A DNA stretch of 32,614 nucleotides from Candidatus Gastranaerophilales bacterium (GCA_944323635.1 CALUTH010000006.1:1-32614), one strand, 5' to 3'; counted from the stretch's first letter, positions 1-9,126 are shown. Numbers and translations are program-made. Notes: generated from the sequence alone by a model not told the origin.

Positions 1-106
1 TTTTACATTATAAGTAAAATATAGAAAATTATTACTACGAAGAATAATTTGTAATTTGTTAAGTTTTGTTACAAAAGATTTACTTGTTGAAATTCAAGTT
101 TTTTTT

Positions 107-134
107 TTGACTTTATATATATGTAAGATATGTT
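107..134 (+). promoter_or_regulatory. Possible sigma-70 promoter for the small Ser-rich gene
   Basis: TTGACT at 107-112 and TATGTT at 129-134 are separated by 16 bases. The -35 box overlaps the end of a run of ten T (99-108). The match is partial (5/6 and 4/6) and this AT-rich stretch offers other possible boxes. Confidence 0.35.
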
Positions 135-148
135 AAGAGGATATTAAA

Positions 149-502
149 ATGGCATTAGGTACTTCAAGTTTTGGAACAATACTTCAACCTGCATCAACAG
201 AAAATCAATATACAAATGCGGTTTCAAATGTCGATAATTATTCACCCATAATCGGAGCTGATTCATCAGCAGTCGAAACAGCAGGTTCGATTGCCTGGGG
301 CGGATTTGATGTTTGTGATTTTTCAAATCCGACACAGGTTGATTATACAGCATACGCAACACCTCCGGTAGAAACAGCAGGTTCTATTGCATCTGCTCCT
401 GCTGCAAGTTTCAGCACCGGCTCAATTGGAACAAGTATTGCATCGGCATCTGTATCGACTTCATCTGCATCAACAGGCAGTTCATGTTCTTACTCTTGTT
501 AG
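149..502 (+). CDS. Small Ser/Ala/Thr-rich protein of unknown function
   Basis: I do not recognise this 117-residue protein. It is low in charge and rich in Ser, Ala, Thr and Gly, with no signal peptide or membrane segment. The segment VETAGSIA occurs twice (about residues 42-49 and 75-82), so part of it looks internally duplicated. The last third is almost pure Ser/Ala/Thr/Gly and ends in CSYSC. The start is supported by an AAGAGGA ribosome site at 135-141, seven bases before the ATG. A hairpin terminator follows at 521-552, so it is probably monocistronic. The composition suggests an exported or surface-exposed disordered protein, but that is inference. Coding potential is supported by the ribosome site, the terminator and the internal repeat. 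Confidence 0.6.
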   Translation: MALGTSSFGTILQPASTENQYTNAVSNVDNYSPIIGADSSAVETAGSIAWGGFDVCDFSNPTQVDYTAYATPPVETAGSIASAPAASFSTGSIGTSIASASVSTSSASTGSSCSYSC

Positions 503-520
503 TAATTATGAATTTAATAT

Positions 521-552
521 AAAAAAACTCCGGTTAGCGCCGGAGTTTTTTT
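521..552. terminator. Bidirectional Rho-independent terminator
   Basis: A perfect 13-bp inverted repeat has its arms at 521-533 and 540-552 around a 6-base loop. The core is CTCCGG/CCGGAG, flanked by A7 and T7, so it can stop transcription from both sides. It lies between the convergent small Ser-rich gene and the unknown minus-strand gene. Confidence 0.9.
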
Positions 553-563
553 AATTTAAGAAA

Positions 564-1178
564 TTATTGTTTGTAGTAAAAATTCAAAGTATCGTACTTT
601 GTATTATTGTCATAATAAGTTGTCATTCTATACGGGACAAAATCAATTAACAAAAGATAAACCGCTATATTATCTTTGTCAAGGAACTCATAATACTTTG
701 TATAAATATGATTATTTATATTTTCGGATGACGAATATTTAACAATACGATTGGTTAAATCATTGCTTATAACACTTGTGTCACCGCTTGAATAATATCT
801 AAGATTATGATTATGCTCTGATGTTATATGTTTACCATATTCTTTTTCAGACAATTTGAAATTTTTATCGGTTTTAAATTCAAAGATTAAACCTTCTTTG
901 CCAAATAATTGTAATGACAGTCCGTCAAGTCCTGATTTTATTTCATAAATATTATCTTCAATTTGCACAACATCACGGGCAGTAACATTTACATTAATTC
1001 CCCATATATTTTTATTGTCAAATGCTTCTCTTGTAATAAGACCATTCCGGCAGTTATCAATTGATTTTTCTAAATTAATGTCATAAATTTCTCTGATATC
1101 ATTAATCATTGGAAATTCATCACGTTCAAAATTAATTTTATGCCCGTCTATAACGGTCAATTCTTCTGTTTCTAGCAT
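564..1178 (-). CDS. Hypothetical protein, 204 aa
   Basis: I do not recognise this protein. It is mixed-charge and rich in Asn, Asp, Tyr and Ile, with no signal peptide, membrane helix or obvious motif, so it is probably cytoplasmic. The open frame extends 11 codons further upstream. I start at the ATG at 1178 because a strong AGGAAGGA ribosome site lies just before it (1184-1191 on the plus strand) and nothing comparable precedes the upstream codon. It ends 12 bases from the terminator at 521-552, which probably serves it as well. It is transcribed divergently from the AI-2E family gene. No function is proposed. Confidence 0.65.
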   Translation of the reverse strand: MLETEELTVIDGHKINFERDEFPMINDIREIYDINLEKSIDNCRNGLITREAFDNKNIWGINVNVTARDVVQIEDNIYEIKSGLDGLSLQLFGKEGLIFEFKTDKNFKLSEKEYGKHITSEHNHNLRYYSSGDTSVISNDLTNRIVKYSSSENINNHIYTKYYEFLDKDNIAVYLLLIDFVPYRMTTYYDNNTKYDTLNFYYKQ

Positions 1179-1242
1179 ATCTATCCTTCCTACGTTATTT
1201 ATATACCACATTTTTAATAATTTATATCATCACACTTATTCA

Positions 1243-1271
1243 TTGTATTAGTTATATATGTCTGGTATAAT
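1243..1271 (+). promoter_or_regulatory. Sigma-70 promoter for the AI-2E family permease gene
   Basis: TTGTAT (1243-1248), a 17-base spacer and TATAAT (1266-1271) with an extended TGG in front predict transcription from about 1278. That is downstream of the first in-frame ATG at 1258, so translation must begin at 1294, where an AAAGGAG ribosome site is present. Confidence 0.75.
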
Positions 1272-1293
1272 CATAAAAAAAAAGGAGCGGGAT

Positions 1294-2328
1294 ATGTCGT
1301 TTAACGGATTAAAAGAATACATTACGGTTAAAAATATAATTGTTTTTGCACTGATACTTGTTGCTTTATGGTTTTTATCACAGGTCAGCAATGTAATAAT
1401 GTTATTTTTTGCGTCCTACGTCATTGCATGCTCTTTTAACCCGATAGTTAATAAGTTAGAAAAGAAAATGAAACGTTCGCTGGCAGTAGCTCTGGTACTG
1501 CTTGCACTTGTTTTTGTTATTTTCATCCTATTTATACCGGTTATACTGTCTTACGAGCAGGTTAAACTATTGTTTCAACAACTGCCCGAACATTTCTTCA
1601 AACTTAAAACATATTTGTTAAACATGAATTTACTGGGATATAAATTAACCTCCCTTATTGATGCCTCTTCCCTATTCCAGCACGCGTCCGAGTTTGTATC
1701 TGATTTCGTAAACCGCTCAATTACAATTACAATAGGTGTAGCATCTGCATTGGTAAACTTCTTTGCATTTTGTTTAATAACATATTACTTCATGCTTGAT
1801 GAATCCTACATTAAAAAATCAATAGTAAAATTATTTCCTAAAAAAGACGGAAAAAACGTAGACGAAATACTGGAAACGATTTCTAAAAAAATCGGCGGAT
1901 ACGTTTTTGCGCAAGTTGTAACAATGGCAGCCGTAGGCTTTATTTTTACAATTGCTCTTCTTCTTATGAGAGTTGATTACGCTGTTATCCTCGGCGTTAT
2001 AACCGGAGTTCTGGATATAGTACCGGTTGTAGGACCACTCATAGCATATGTTATATCAATTGCAGTATGCTGGCAGATGGGCATTCCTGTTCTCATAGGA
2101 ATAACTATAGCATTTTTGCTGGCTCAATGGGCTGAAAACAATTTATTACGACCATACATATTCTCAAAATTTATGGACTTACATCCGCTGGTAATATTTT
2201 TCTCAATTCTTGTTACTGCTAAATTTCTTGGCGTAATCGGAGTTATTTTTGCACCTGCAATAGCAGCAACCGTGTGCGTATTGGTTGACGAATTATATAT
2301 AAAGAATATTAACAAAGATGAAACATAA
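1294..2328 (+). CDS. AI-2E family transporter (PF01594-type permease)
   Basis: This 344-residue integral membrane protein has the AI-2E/UPF0118 permease layout: two hydrophobic helices near the N-terminus (about residues 15-55), a third around 60-85, an amphipathic domain, then a C-terminal cluster of helices. The family's DIVPVVGPLIAYV-type stretch is present in the second half. Members export small molecules or act as Na+/H+ antiporters, and the substrate cannot be read from sequence; the AI-2 name is historical. The start at 1294 is chosen because AAGGAG lies just upstream and the predicted promoter overlaps the earlier in-frame ATG at 1258. The 3' end overlaps the radical SAM gene by 11 bases, indicating co-transcription. 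Confidence 0.85.
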   Translation: MSFNGLKEYITVKNIIVFALILVALWFLSQVSNVIMLFFASYVIACSFNPIVNKLEKKMKRSLAVALVLLALVFVIFILFIPVILSYEQVKLLFQQLPEHFFKLKTYLLNMNLLGYKLTSLIDASSLFQHASEFVSDFVNRSITITIGVASALVNFFAFCLITYYFMLDESYIKKSIVKLFPKKDGKNVDEILETISKKIGGYVFAQVVTMAAVGFIFTIALLLMRVDYAVILGVITGVLDIVPVVGPLIAYVISIAVCWQMGIPVLIGITIAFLLAQWAENNLLRPYIFSKFMDLHPLVIFFSILVTAKFLGVIGVIFAPAIAATVCVLVDELYIKNINKDET

Positions 2329-3865
2329 TTCCTCATACAAATATTTATACGCACCGATTAAAGCTGATAAAAATGCTTTTAACCTTGCAATGTGCTTCCC
2401 TGGACCCGAAAGCTTTGCACTTTCCTCCCTCGGATACTTATGGCTATACAAATTAATGGATGAAAGAGAGGATGTAAATGTCTTTAATGTTGATACTGAA
2501 AACGGATACGATGCACTGCCAAACACACCTATTGATGCGATAGCTTTTTCTTTGTCCTTCGAAATGGACTTTACCGGAGCATTTGAAATACTAGAAAAGC
2601 TCAATATTCCTATTCAGGCAAAAGAGCGAGGAACTCTTGTATTTGCAGGCGGGCCCGTTATTACCTCTAATCCCGCACCTTTTTTTGATTTTTTTGATTT
2701 CTTTTTAGTAGGCGACGGGGAAGAACTGTTAGGAAATGTAATTGACGTTTTAAAAAATAATAAGGAAACGCCAAAAGATACCGTTTTGAAAAAACTTGCA
2801 GAGATTGACGGAGTACTTGTTCCATCTCTAAGAAATACAACACACAAAGTTACGCATAAAATAAATAAATGCGTTTACACTCCTATAATAAGCAGCAGAG
2901 CGTATTTCCCTGACACCTTCATTATAGAAGTTGAGCGGGGATGCTATAACCGCTGTGGATTTTGTCTCGCATCATATCTAAATCTGCCTGTAAGATTTGT
3001 CAGTTACGAGGAAATTACAGAAAAAATAGAATTAGGGTTAGAATATACAAGCAACATAGCACTACTCGGGGCGCAGATCAGCGCACATCCGGATTTTGAT
3101 AAAATCTGCAGGTATGCAATTGACAAAATAGAGGCGGGCGAAAATATTAATCTAAATTTTTCATCTCTCAGAGTTGATGCAGTTACACCCGATGTTTTGC
3201 ACTTGCTTAAGCTCTCAGGTCAAAAGACCTTTACTATTGCTATTGAAGCCGCAACCGACCGGTTAAGAAAAATTATAAACAAAAATCTTGAAGAAGAACA
3301 GATTTTAAACGCCGTTAAACTTGCATCAGATGCGGGGTTAAAAGGAATAAAATTTTATTGTATGCTCGGATTACCAACAGAAAAGAGTGAAGACATCGAC
3401 GGATTTATTACTCTGGGTAAAAAAATTAAACAAACGGATAAAAAGCTTGATTTAACCTTCTCTTTTTCAACCTTTATTCCAAAACCGCACACCCCTTTCC
3501 AGTGGGCGGCAAGAGAAGACAATTCCTCACTTGAAAAAAAACAAAAATATCTTACAAAAGAACTTGCTAAAATAGGAGTAAAATCAAAGTTCACAAGTGT
3601 TAAATGGGACTACTGCCAGACGCTTATTTCCCGCGGGGATGAAACACTTTCGCCTTACCTTTATCAGGTATACAAGCAGGGAGGTAAATTAGGGGCCTAT
3701 AAATCCGCGGCAAAAGACTTAAAACTTGATACTGATTATTTTGTAACAAGAGAATTTGATACAGAAGAAAAACTACCCTGGGATAATATTATTATTGAGC
3801 GTCCGGGAAAAGATTTTCTAAAAAGAGAATATAACAGGTTGATGAATAACTCAGGTTTGGAGTAA
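2318..3865 (+). CDS. Radical SAM protein with B12-binding-like N-terminal domain
   Basis: The 515-residue protein has an N-terminal alpha/beta domain (about 25-150) resembling the cobalamin-binding-like domain of radical SAM families, including a VFAGGPVITSNPAPF stretch and a GDGEE motif. The radical SAM core follows, with the CxxxCxxC cluster motif at Cys209, Cys213 and Cys216 (GCYNRCGFC), which binds a 4Fe-4S cluster and S-adenosylmethionine. The length and the order of conserved blocks fit the uncharacterised TIGR03960-like group. Members often neighbour a DUF2344 or ribonuclease G gene, which is absent here. It overlaps the permease gene by 11 bases and lies 23 bases before the GltA-type gene, so the three may form one transcript. 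The substrate is unknown. Confidence 0.85.
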   Translation: MKHNSSYKYLYAPIKADKNAFNLAMCFPGPESFALSSLGYLWLYKLMDEREDVNVFNVDTENGYDALPNTPIDAIAFSLSFEMDFTGAFEILEKLNIPIQAKERGTLVFAGGPVITSNPAPFFDFFDFFLVGDGEELLGNVIDVLKNNKETPKDTVLKKLAEIDGVLVPSLRNTTHKVTHKINKCVYTPIISSRAYFPDTFIIEVERGCYNRCGFCLASYLNLPVRFVSYEEITEKIELGLEYTSNIALLGAQISAHPDFDKICRYAIDKIEAGENINLNFSSLRVDAVTPDVLHLLKLSGQKTFTIAIEAATDRLRKIINKNLEEEQILNAVKLASDAGLKGIKFYCMLGLPTEKSEDIDGFITLGKKIKQTDKKLDLTFSFSTFIPKPHTPFQWAAREDNSSLEKKQKYLTKELAKIGVKSKFTSVKWDYCQTLISRGDETLSPYLYQVYKQGGKLGAYKSAAKDLKLDTDYFVTREFDTEEKLPWDNIIIERPGKDFLKREYNRLMNNSGLE

Positions 3866-3888
3866 AATATAACCGAGGAGAGTAAAAT

Positions 3889-5256
3889 ATGAGACAAAGA
3901 CCAAAAGAACAAAACCCTGATATAAGAAAAACGAATTTCAATCCGGTTGAAGAGAATTTTACACCGGAGCAGGCTAAATTAGAAGCCGAAAGATGTTTAC
4001 ACTGTAAAAATCCGCAGTGCGTTAAGGGCTGCCCCGTAAATATAAATATCCCCGATTTTATAAAAGCAATCAAGGAAGACAACCTGCAGCTTGCTGGTGA
4101 CATCATAAGACAAACATCAATGCTGCCTTCGGTATGCGGTAGAGTTTGTCCTCAGGAACGCCAGTGCGAAGGGAAATGTATTTTAGGAATTAAAAGCGAA
4201 CCGATTGCAATCGGGGCTTTAGAGCGTTATGTCGGCGATAATACTTCTGTAGTCACTCCTCAAATTATGCCTACCGGTAAACGTGTAGCAATCGTCGGTT
4301 CGGGCTGCGCGGGCATCACTGCCGCCGCTGATATAAGGAAAGCGGGGCACGATGTTACAGTTTTTGAGGCACTCCACGAGTTTGGCGGAGTTTTACGATA
4401 CGGAATTCCTCCGTTCAGACTCCCAAGGACCGTTCTTGACAGAGAAATTGAAACACTTAAGGCTATGGGTGTAAAGTTTAAAAAGAATGTAATTGTAGGG
4501 AAATCAATCACGCTTGAACAATTAAAAGAAGACGGATATGATGCCGTATTTATATGTTCGGGGGCAGGATTACCCAAGATGCTTAATATTCCGGGTGAAA
4601 ACTTAAACGGAGTATCTTCCGCAAACGAGTTTTTAACAAGAGTTAATTTAATGCATGCCAATGATCCCAATACCGCAACCCCTTTAAGAGTAGGAGAAAA
4701 AGCGGCTGTAATCGGCGGCGGTAATGTTGCAATGGATGCGGCAAGAACTGCAGTAAGAGTCGGGTATAAAACTGTTTATATAGTTTACAGAAGAACGGAA
4801 AAAGAACTGCCGGCAAGGCTTGAAGAAATCAGGCATGCAAAGGAAGAGGGTGTTATTTTCAAATTCTTACTTGCCCCGCACGAAATAATCGGAGAGAACG
4901 GCTACGTTAAATCTATGCAATTTGAAGTCTGTGAACTCGGAGAACCGGATGAATCCGGCAGACGCTCTCCTGTAGGCACAGGCAAATATATAGACATGGA
5001 TGTTGATACAGTTATTGTTGCGTTAGGGACAGGACCTAACCCGATTATCCAAAAATCCGCGAAATCAGAAGGTCTTGATTTTGACGTGGACAGAAAAGGA
5101 TATTTTGTAGTTAATCCGGATACCCGCGAAACATCAATTCCTCATATTTACGCAGGCGGAGATGTTGCACCGGTTGGCGAATCCAATGCCATTAATGCTA
5201 TGGGTGCGGGCAAAAAAGCCGCAAAAGCTATTAATGAATATTTAGCTACACTGTAG
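3889..5256 (+). CDS. gltA: NADPH-dependent glutamate synthase small-subunit-type oxidoreductase
   Basis: The 455-residue protein matches the stand-alone glutamate synthase small-subunit family (GltA/GltD type). The N-terminal ferredoxin-like part has two cysteine groups: Cys36, 39, 44, 48 (CLHCKNPQCVKGC) and Cys83, 87, 93, 97 (CGRVCPQERQCEGKC). An FAD-binding GSGCAG motif follows near residue 137, where Cys replaces the usual Pro, then an NADPH-binding GGGNVAMDAAR motif near 276 and a C-terminal AGGDV motif. It passes electrons from NADPH to a partner or acts as the NfnL-like half of a transhydrogenase; no large subunit or NfnS gene is visible. A GAGGAG ribosome site lies at 3875-3880. The 3' end overlaps the convergent CHAP-like gene by 11 bases. 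Confidence 0.9.
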   Translation: MRQRPKEQNPDIRKTNFNPVEENFTPEQAKLEAERCLHCKNPQCVKGCPVNINIPDFIKAIKEDNLQLAGDIIRQTSMLPSVCGRVCPQERQCEGKCILGIKSEPIAIGALERYVGDNTSVVTPQIMPTGKRVAIVGSGCAGITAAADIRKAGHDVTVFEALHEFGGVLRYGIPPFRLPRTVLDREIETLKAMGVKFKKNVIVGKSITLEQLKEDGYDAVFICSGAGLPKMLNIPGENLNGVSSANEFLTRVNLMHANDPNTATPLRVGEKAAVIGGGNVAMDAARTAVRVGYKTVYIVYRRTEKELPARLEEIRHAKEEGVIFKFLLAPHEIIGENGYVKSMQFEVCELGEPDESGRRSPVGTGKYIDMDVDTVIVALGTGPNPIIQKSAKSEGLDFDVDRKGYFVVNPDTRETSIPHIYAGGDVAPVGESNAINAMGAGKKAAKAINEYLATL

Positions 5257-6148
5257 CCTCAGTCTGTTTGGTCGGGATAAATACTCTTACTCCGTCACCA
5301 TACTTAATACTGTTTTGTAAGTGATCAGAGGCGGCACCGCCGTTGCCTGTTGCGATAAATACGTGCCCGTGCTCGCTGCTGTAGTTGCAAGCACCCTGAT
5401 CATAAACAACAACCGAACCGCCAGGCAGTTTTTTCAAATCTTCTTTATTGCTTACAGTAATTTCTGTAAAGTTACTGTCATTTGCAAGTACTTCTGCCCG
5501 TGTATACGCATGGTTATCGCGTTTTGCATTTATATTATATTCTTCTAGCGCGTTATTAACATAATGAGCACATCGCCCAGTTCCGCCGGTTGTGTGATTA
5601 ATTGTATATTTTGCTAGGTTATGCCCGAGTTCGGGATTATACACAACACCTTTTTCTTTCAATTGGTCTGCAAAACTATCATCATTTTTTTCTACCGTTT
5701 TTAGAAGTGTTGCTTTTTGGTTACTAAAAGCAGAAATTGAAGATGTAGATTTTTTAGAGCCGGGCGGTGGCGTCGTATCTTTTATAACAGATGATACCAC
5801 GGGTGCAGGAAGAGTAAGCGAACCAAAGGTCATAGATGTCCCTAAAGGCATCGACGCAGAAAAATCTGCAGCTGGTGAATTAATCGCCGGCTGCGGCAGT
5901 GAGAAGTTAATATTTAAATTATTTAATAATTGAAAAGGATTAAATATTTGGAATAAGAACGGATTAACAAGAGTTCCCCCCATAAAATTGAATGGCTGGC
6001 ACCCGAACCCAATAGTCATCGGCATTCCGAAATCAAATAAAGCAGGCATAGCAGTATAAGTTGTACTTTGCTGACGGCATGTACAAGAAGGATTACACTG
6101 TCCTTGATACCTATTAAGAGTATAGTTGCTTACGTTATCAAAACTCAT
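5246..6148 (-). CDS. CHAP-like cysteine hydrolase domain protein with Pro/Phe-rich N-terminus
   Basis: This 300-residue protein has two parts. Residues 1-130 are low-complexity, rich in Pro, Phe, Asn and Ser, with an early Cys-containing patch (CNPSCTC) and no signal peptide. Residues 160-292 look like a CHAP/NlpC-P60-type papain-fold amidase: candidate nucleophile Cys193 in GRCAHYV, a GGSVVVYD strand at 243-250, candidate His262 in EHGHVFIATG, and an Asp275/His276 pair. Such enzymes cut peptidoglycan peptides or act in effector-type secretion. The absence of a signal peptide suggests another export route or an internal role. The ribosome site GCAGGAGA precedes the ATG. It overlaps the convergent gltA by 11 bases. 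The family call is by motif order only. Confidence 0.65.
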   Translation of the reverse strand: MSFDNVSNYTLNRYQGQCNPSCTCRQQSTTYTAMPALFDFGMPMTIGFGCQPFNFMGGTLVNPFLFQIFNPFQLLNNLNINFSLPQPAINSPAADFSASMPLGTSMTFGSLTLPAPVVSSVIKDTTPPPGSKKSTSSISAFSNQKATLLKTVEKNDDSFADQLKEKGVVYNPELGHNLAKYTINHTTGGTGRCAHYVNNALEEYNINAKRDNHAYTRAEVLANDSNFTEITVSNKEDLKKLPGGSVVVYDQGACNYSSEHGHVFIATGNGGAASDHLQNSIKYGDGVRVFIPTKQTEATV

Positions 6149-6272
6149 AATATATAATTTCTCCTGCTTATATATATAAAGTATATAAAACGCAAATAAT
6201 TGCCTTTTTTCAGTCTAATTATTAACATTTGTAAATATTGATTTGGATGTGTATTTAAGCTAATTTATAAGT

Positions 6273-7922
6273 ATGTTAGCCAGACTGTTTATAAAAAACT
6301 TTATATTAATAGACGAACTCTCTCTGGAATTTGATAAGGGCTTAAATATTATTACCGGTGAAACAGGTGCAGGCAAAAGTATAATGATTAACGCTATAGA
6401 CATTGCACTCGGCGCTAAGGCATCAAAAGAACTTATCAAAACAGGTGAAGCTAAGGCTCTTATAGAATTAACCCTAAGCAATACTACCGGCAAATTAAAT
6501 TCTTTTTATGAAAATTATGGGATTGATAACCTCGGTGACGAACTCGTTATAACCAGAGAAATTACCCCGTCAGGCAGCAGGATTAAAGTAAACGGCAGTA
6601 TGGTAAATCAGGATGCGGTAAGGGTTTTAAGAGAAATTTTTGTTGATATTCATTCGCAGCATGAAATGTACTCTTTTATGAAACCCAAATGCCATATTAC
6701 ACTGCTTGATAATTATGCAAAAGCTACGCTTCAGCCATATCTCGATGAGTACAAACTTGTATGGCAGAACTATCTGAGCCTTAAAAACAGACTTGAAAAT
6801 ATTAAAAATTCCAATAAACTCACTGAAGCTCAAATAGATTTTCTTAAATTTCAAATAAAAGAAATAGAAGATGCAGAAATTAAATCAGAGAACGAAGACG
6901 AGGAATTAACACAGGAAATTAATGTTCTTGAAAATGCGGAAAAATTAAAAGAACTTTCCGGTTCAATATCCTGGGCAATAAGCAACGATGACGAATCTAT
7001 CATTGAAGGGTTAAGTAAAATAAGAAAGAATTTATCGGCTATTGTTGCACTTGAACCTTCCTTGTCAGAAACTGAATCTGAATTAATCAATGTCATGGAC
7101 AGTGTTAAAAATATTGCATCCGTACTAAGAGATTATTCACAAAGCCTTGACAATGATACGGAAAGACTGAATCTTTTACAGGAAAGACTATTCCTGCTTG
7201 ATAAACTAAAAAGGAAATACGGCGGAACGTTAGCCGGTGTAATGGACACACTGTTTGAATGTCAGAAAGAACTTTCGTCCGTAGAAACTAATGAAGCCGA
7301 TGAAATTCAGCTTCAAAAAGACCTTGAGGATGTTTTAGAAAAACTTAATAAACTGGCGGCTGAAATTACCGAAAAACGGAAAACCTACGCAGAAGTATTG
7401 TCATGCATGATTTCGGAAAAGCTTGCAGCGTTAGAACTTCCAAAAGCAAAATTTTTAATAGATATAAAACCCACGGAACTTAACCAGAACGGGGCAGATA
7501 ATGTAGAGTTTTTGATTTCTACCAACATTTCAGAGGCGCCCAAACCGCTCGTTAAAGTAGCCTCAGGCGGGGAAATTTCAAGAGTAATGCTCGCTCTAAA
7601 AGTAATTTTTGCACAAAGTGACGATATTGATACAGTTATATTTGATGAAATTGATACCGGTATATCGGGTAAAGCCGCGCAAAGCGTTGCAGACGAAGTC
7701 AAAGAGCTTGCAAAATATCGCCAAATTCTGATGATTACCCATCAGGCAATAATTGCATCACGTTCTGACAGACATTTCTACGTTGCGAAATCACAGGAAG
7801 ACTCTACAAAGGTTTCTGTAAAAGTACTCTCGGCAGAAGAAAAAATAAACGCGGTTGCAGAACTTGCAGGCGGCGTACTTTCTGATGTTTCTATTGAATT
7901 TGCAAAAACATTAATACATTAG
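6273..7922 (+). CDS. recN: DNA repair protein RecN
   Basis: RecN is an SMC-like ATPase that acts at double-strand breaks to promote recombination repair. The 549-residue length is normal. The Walker A motif GETGAGKS is at 29-36 and long coiled-coil arms fill about 150-380. The ABC signature ASGGEISRVML is near 428, Walker B (IFDEIDTG) near 457 and the D/H-loop region with ITHQ near 488. The start fits the family's N-terminal pattern (xLxxLxIKNFxLIDELSLEF). There is no clear Shine-Dalgarno sequence; a weak TAATTT lies seven bases before the ATG. It stands alone, divergent from the CHAP-like gene. Confidence 0.96.
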   Translation: MLARLFIKNFILIDELSLEFDKGLNIITGETGAGKSIMINAIDIALGAKASKELIKTGEAKALIELTLSNTTGKLNSFYENYGIDNLGDELVITREITPSGSRIKVNGSMVNQDAVRVLREIFVDIHSQHEMYSFMKPKCHITLLDNYAKATLQPYLDEYKLVWQNYLSLKNRLENIKNSNKLTEAQIDFLKFQIKEIEDAEIKSENEDEELTQEINVLENAEKLKELSGSISWAISNDDESIIEGLSKIRKNLSAIVALEPSLSETESELINVMDSVKNIASVLRDYSQSLDNDTERLNLLQERLFLLDKLKRKYGGTLAGVMDTLFECQKELSSVETNEADEIQLQKDLEDVLEKLNKLAAEITEKRKTYAEVLSCMISEKLAALELPKAKFLIDIKPTELNQNGADNVEFLISTNISEAPKPLVKVASGGEISRVMLALKVIFAQSDDIDTVIFDEIDTGISGKAAQSVADEVKELAKYRQILMITHQAIIASRSDRHFYVAKSQEDSTKVSVKVLSAEEKINAVAELAGGVLSDVSIEFAKTLIH

Positions 7923-7993
7923 ACTAGGCTAATCAGATAATGAATTTTTCATTAATTAAATTAACCTTTTATTAGGTAACAAGGAGGTTAATA

Positions 7994-8314
7994 ATGAAAA
8001 AGATCTTCATAATAACAGCACTATTCATATTAAGTGCCGATATATCCTGCGCATCATGTTCTATAGACGGTCTGGTTTGTTCCGCAAGCGACGCTGCTCG
8101 TATAAGGGAACCCTACAAACCTATTTATAATGATTACGGGCGTTCTGCGGATTTTGGCGGTGAACCTTTCGTAAGAATCGCCCCTGCAGACAGAAGTAAT
8201 GTTGAAAGATCTTTTAAGGATCATAATCAATTACAAAACCAGAACCAATACAAAGCAAATTGTCAGTTTGGAGTCTGCTTACCTTCCGATATGTCCAATA
8301 ACAGTATGCAATAA
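7994..8314 (+). CDS. Small exported protein with cysteine pairs
   Basis: This 106-residue protein begins with a clear signal peptide (MKK, then a hydrophobic stretch to about residue 20). Cleavage is probably near residues 20-22, around SCASC. The lipobox is poor, so lipidation is doubtful. The mature part is polar, with CSIDGLVC near the start and CQFGVC near the end, two Cys-x(4 to 6)-Cys pairs that could form disulfides outside the cytoplasm. The middle is rich in Arg, Asp and Asn. A strong AAGGAGG site at 7981-7987 supports the start. It lies 71 bases after recN and ends 8 bases before the convergent metallopeptidase gene. No function is recognised. Confidence 0.75.
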   Translation: MKKIFIITALFILSADISCASCSIDGLVCSASDAARIREPYKPIYNDYGRSADFGGEPFVRIAPADRSNVERSFKDHNQLQNQNQYKANCQFGVCLPSDMSNNSMQ

Positions 8315-8322
8315 TAGCCATG

Positions 8323-9126
8323 CTAGATTCCCATACCTGTTGGAATGCCGGTTTTAACGGATATTTTAGATGCTATGCCAAGACCTACACCTGCAAGAAG
8401 ATAGGTTAACCAGGCAAAGAAATAGTTTTTCTTTAATGCGCCAAACTTTACACCTTTTCCGGCGAGAGTTTTTTGCGCCGCTCTTATCCCTCTAAGAGAT
8501 GCCAGCCCTTCTTCCGCAATCGTAGGTGCGTACGCTAAAAATCCTAAAACACCGGCATTTTTTTCAATAAATGTTTCATCATTACTTTTATTTGTCTTTT
8601 TAAGTAAAAAATTCAGTGCAATAAGCGCAGTAGGAATTGCAGCCACATAATTCCTTGAGTTTTGCAAAAGCCTTAAAATCGGATTTTTAGCATTTATTGC
8701 GTGCCCGAGTTCATGTTGTATAAGGGAAGGTTTTGCCGACGGTGCTACGGCAACTTTTATTTCATCCGCGTAAAAAGCATTCTTACCTGCGGCTACTTCT
8801 TTTAAGTCTTTTACGGAAATTCTCGCCTGATTACTTACACGTTCAATATTTTCAGGATTTACAAAAAACACATCTACACCCAGATTATTGTTTTTTAACA
8901 TATTTTTTGTAACTTTTGCTACATTATCAGATGTTGTGTACTCCTTACCTCTTATAAGTGCTTTAGAGGCATGATTTGACAAAATATCAATTCCCTTAGA
9001 CGCCAAAAGCAAACCACCAATCGTCAGAAGCGGATTAGTCTGATTGTCCTCCTGACGCCGCTGCTGCTGTTGCGGGGGAGTATCATAATATGGATTATAA
9101 TAATTTGAACCTACACCTTGCACCAT
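8323..9126 (-). CDS. Membrane-associated HExxH metallopeptidase-like protein
   Basis: The 267-residue protein has a Tyr/Pro/Gln-rich N-terminus (1-32), a hydrophobic segment at about 33-45, and the zinc motif HELGH at 138-142. A candidate third ligand is Glu205 or Glu206 in the APTIAEEG segment, followed by hydrophobic segments at about 160-176, 188-203 and 233-252. This resembles membrane-anchored zinc peptidases, but the exact family is not recognised. The frame is open for 47 more codons upstream. I start at 9126 because the upstream part is AT-driven sequence reaching into the divergent gene's promoter, and a TATATT box sits seven bases before this ATG, implying a leaderless transcript. 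There is no ribosome site. Confidence 0.7.
   Translation of the reverse strand: MVQGVGSNYYNPYYDTPPQQQQRRQEDNQTNPLLTIGGLLLASKGIDILSNHASKALIRGKEYTTSDNVAKVTKNMLKNNNLGVDVFFVNPENIERVSNQARISVKDLKEVAAGKNAFYADEIKVAVAPSAKPSLIQHELGHAINAKNPILRLLQNSRNYVAAIPTALIALNFLLKKTNKSNDETFIEKNAGVLGFLAYAPTIAEEGLASLRGIRAAQKTLAGKGVKFGALKKNYFFAWLTYLLAGVGLGIASKISVKTGIPTGMGI

Noticed and set aside
99-108. A run of ten T upstream of the first gene as a phase-variation tract
   Set aside because: It lies mostly upstream of the predicted -35 box rather than in the spacer, and T runs are common in this AT-rich sequence.
6243-6271. TTGGAT-17-TATAAG as a recN promoter
   Set aside because: It would start transcription inside the coding region just after the ATG, while the RecN N-terminus clearly begins at 6273.
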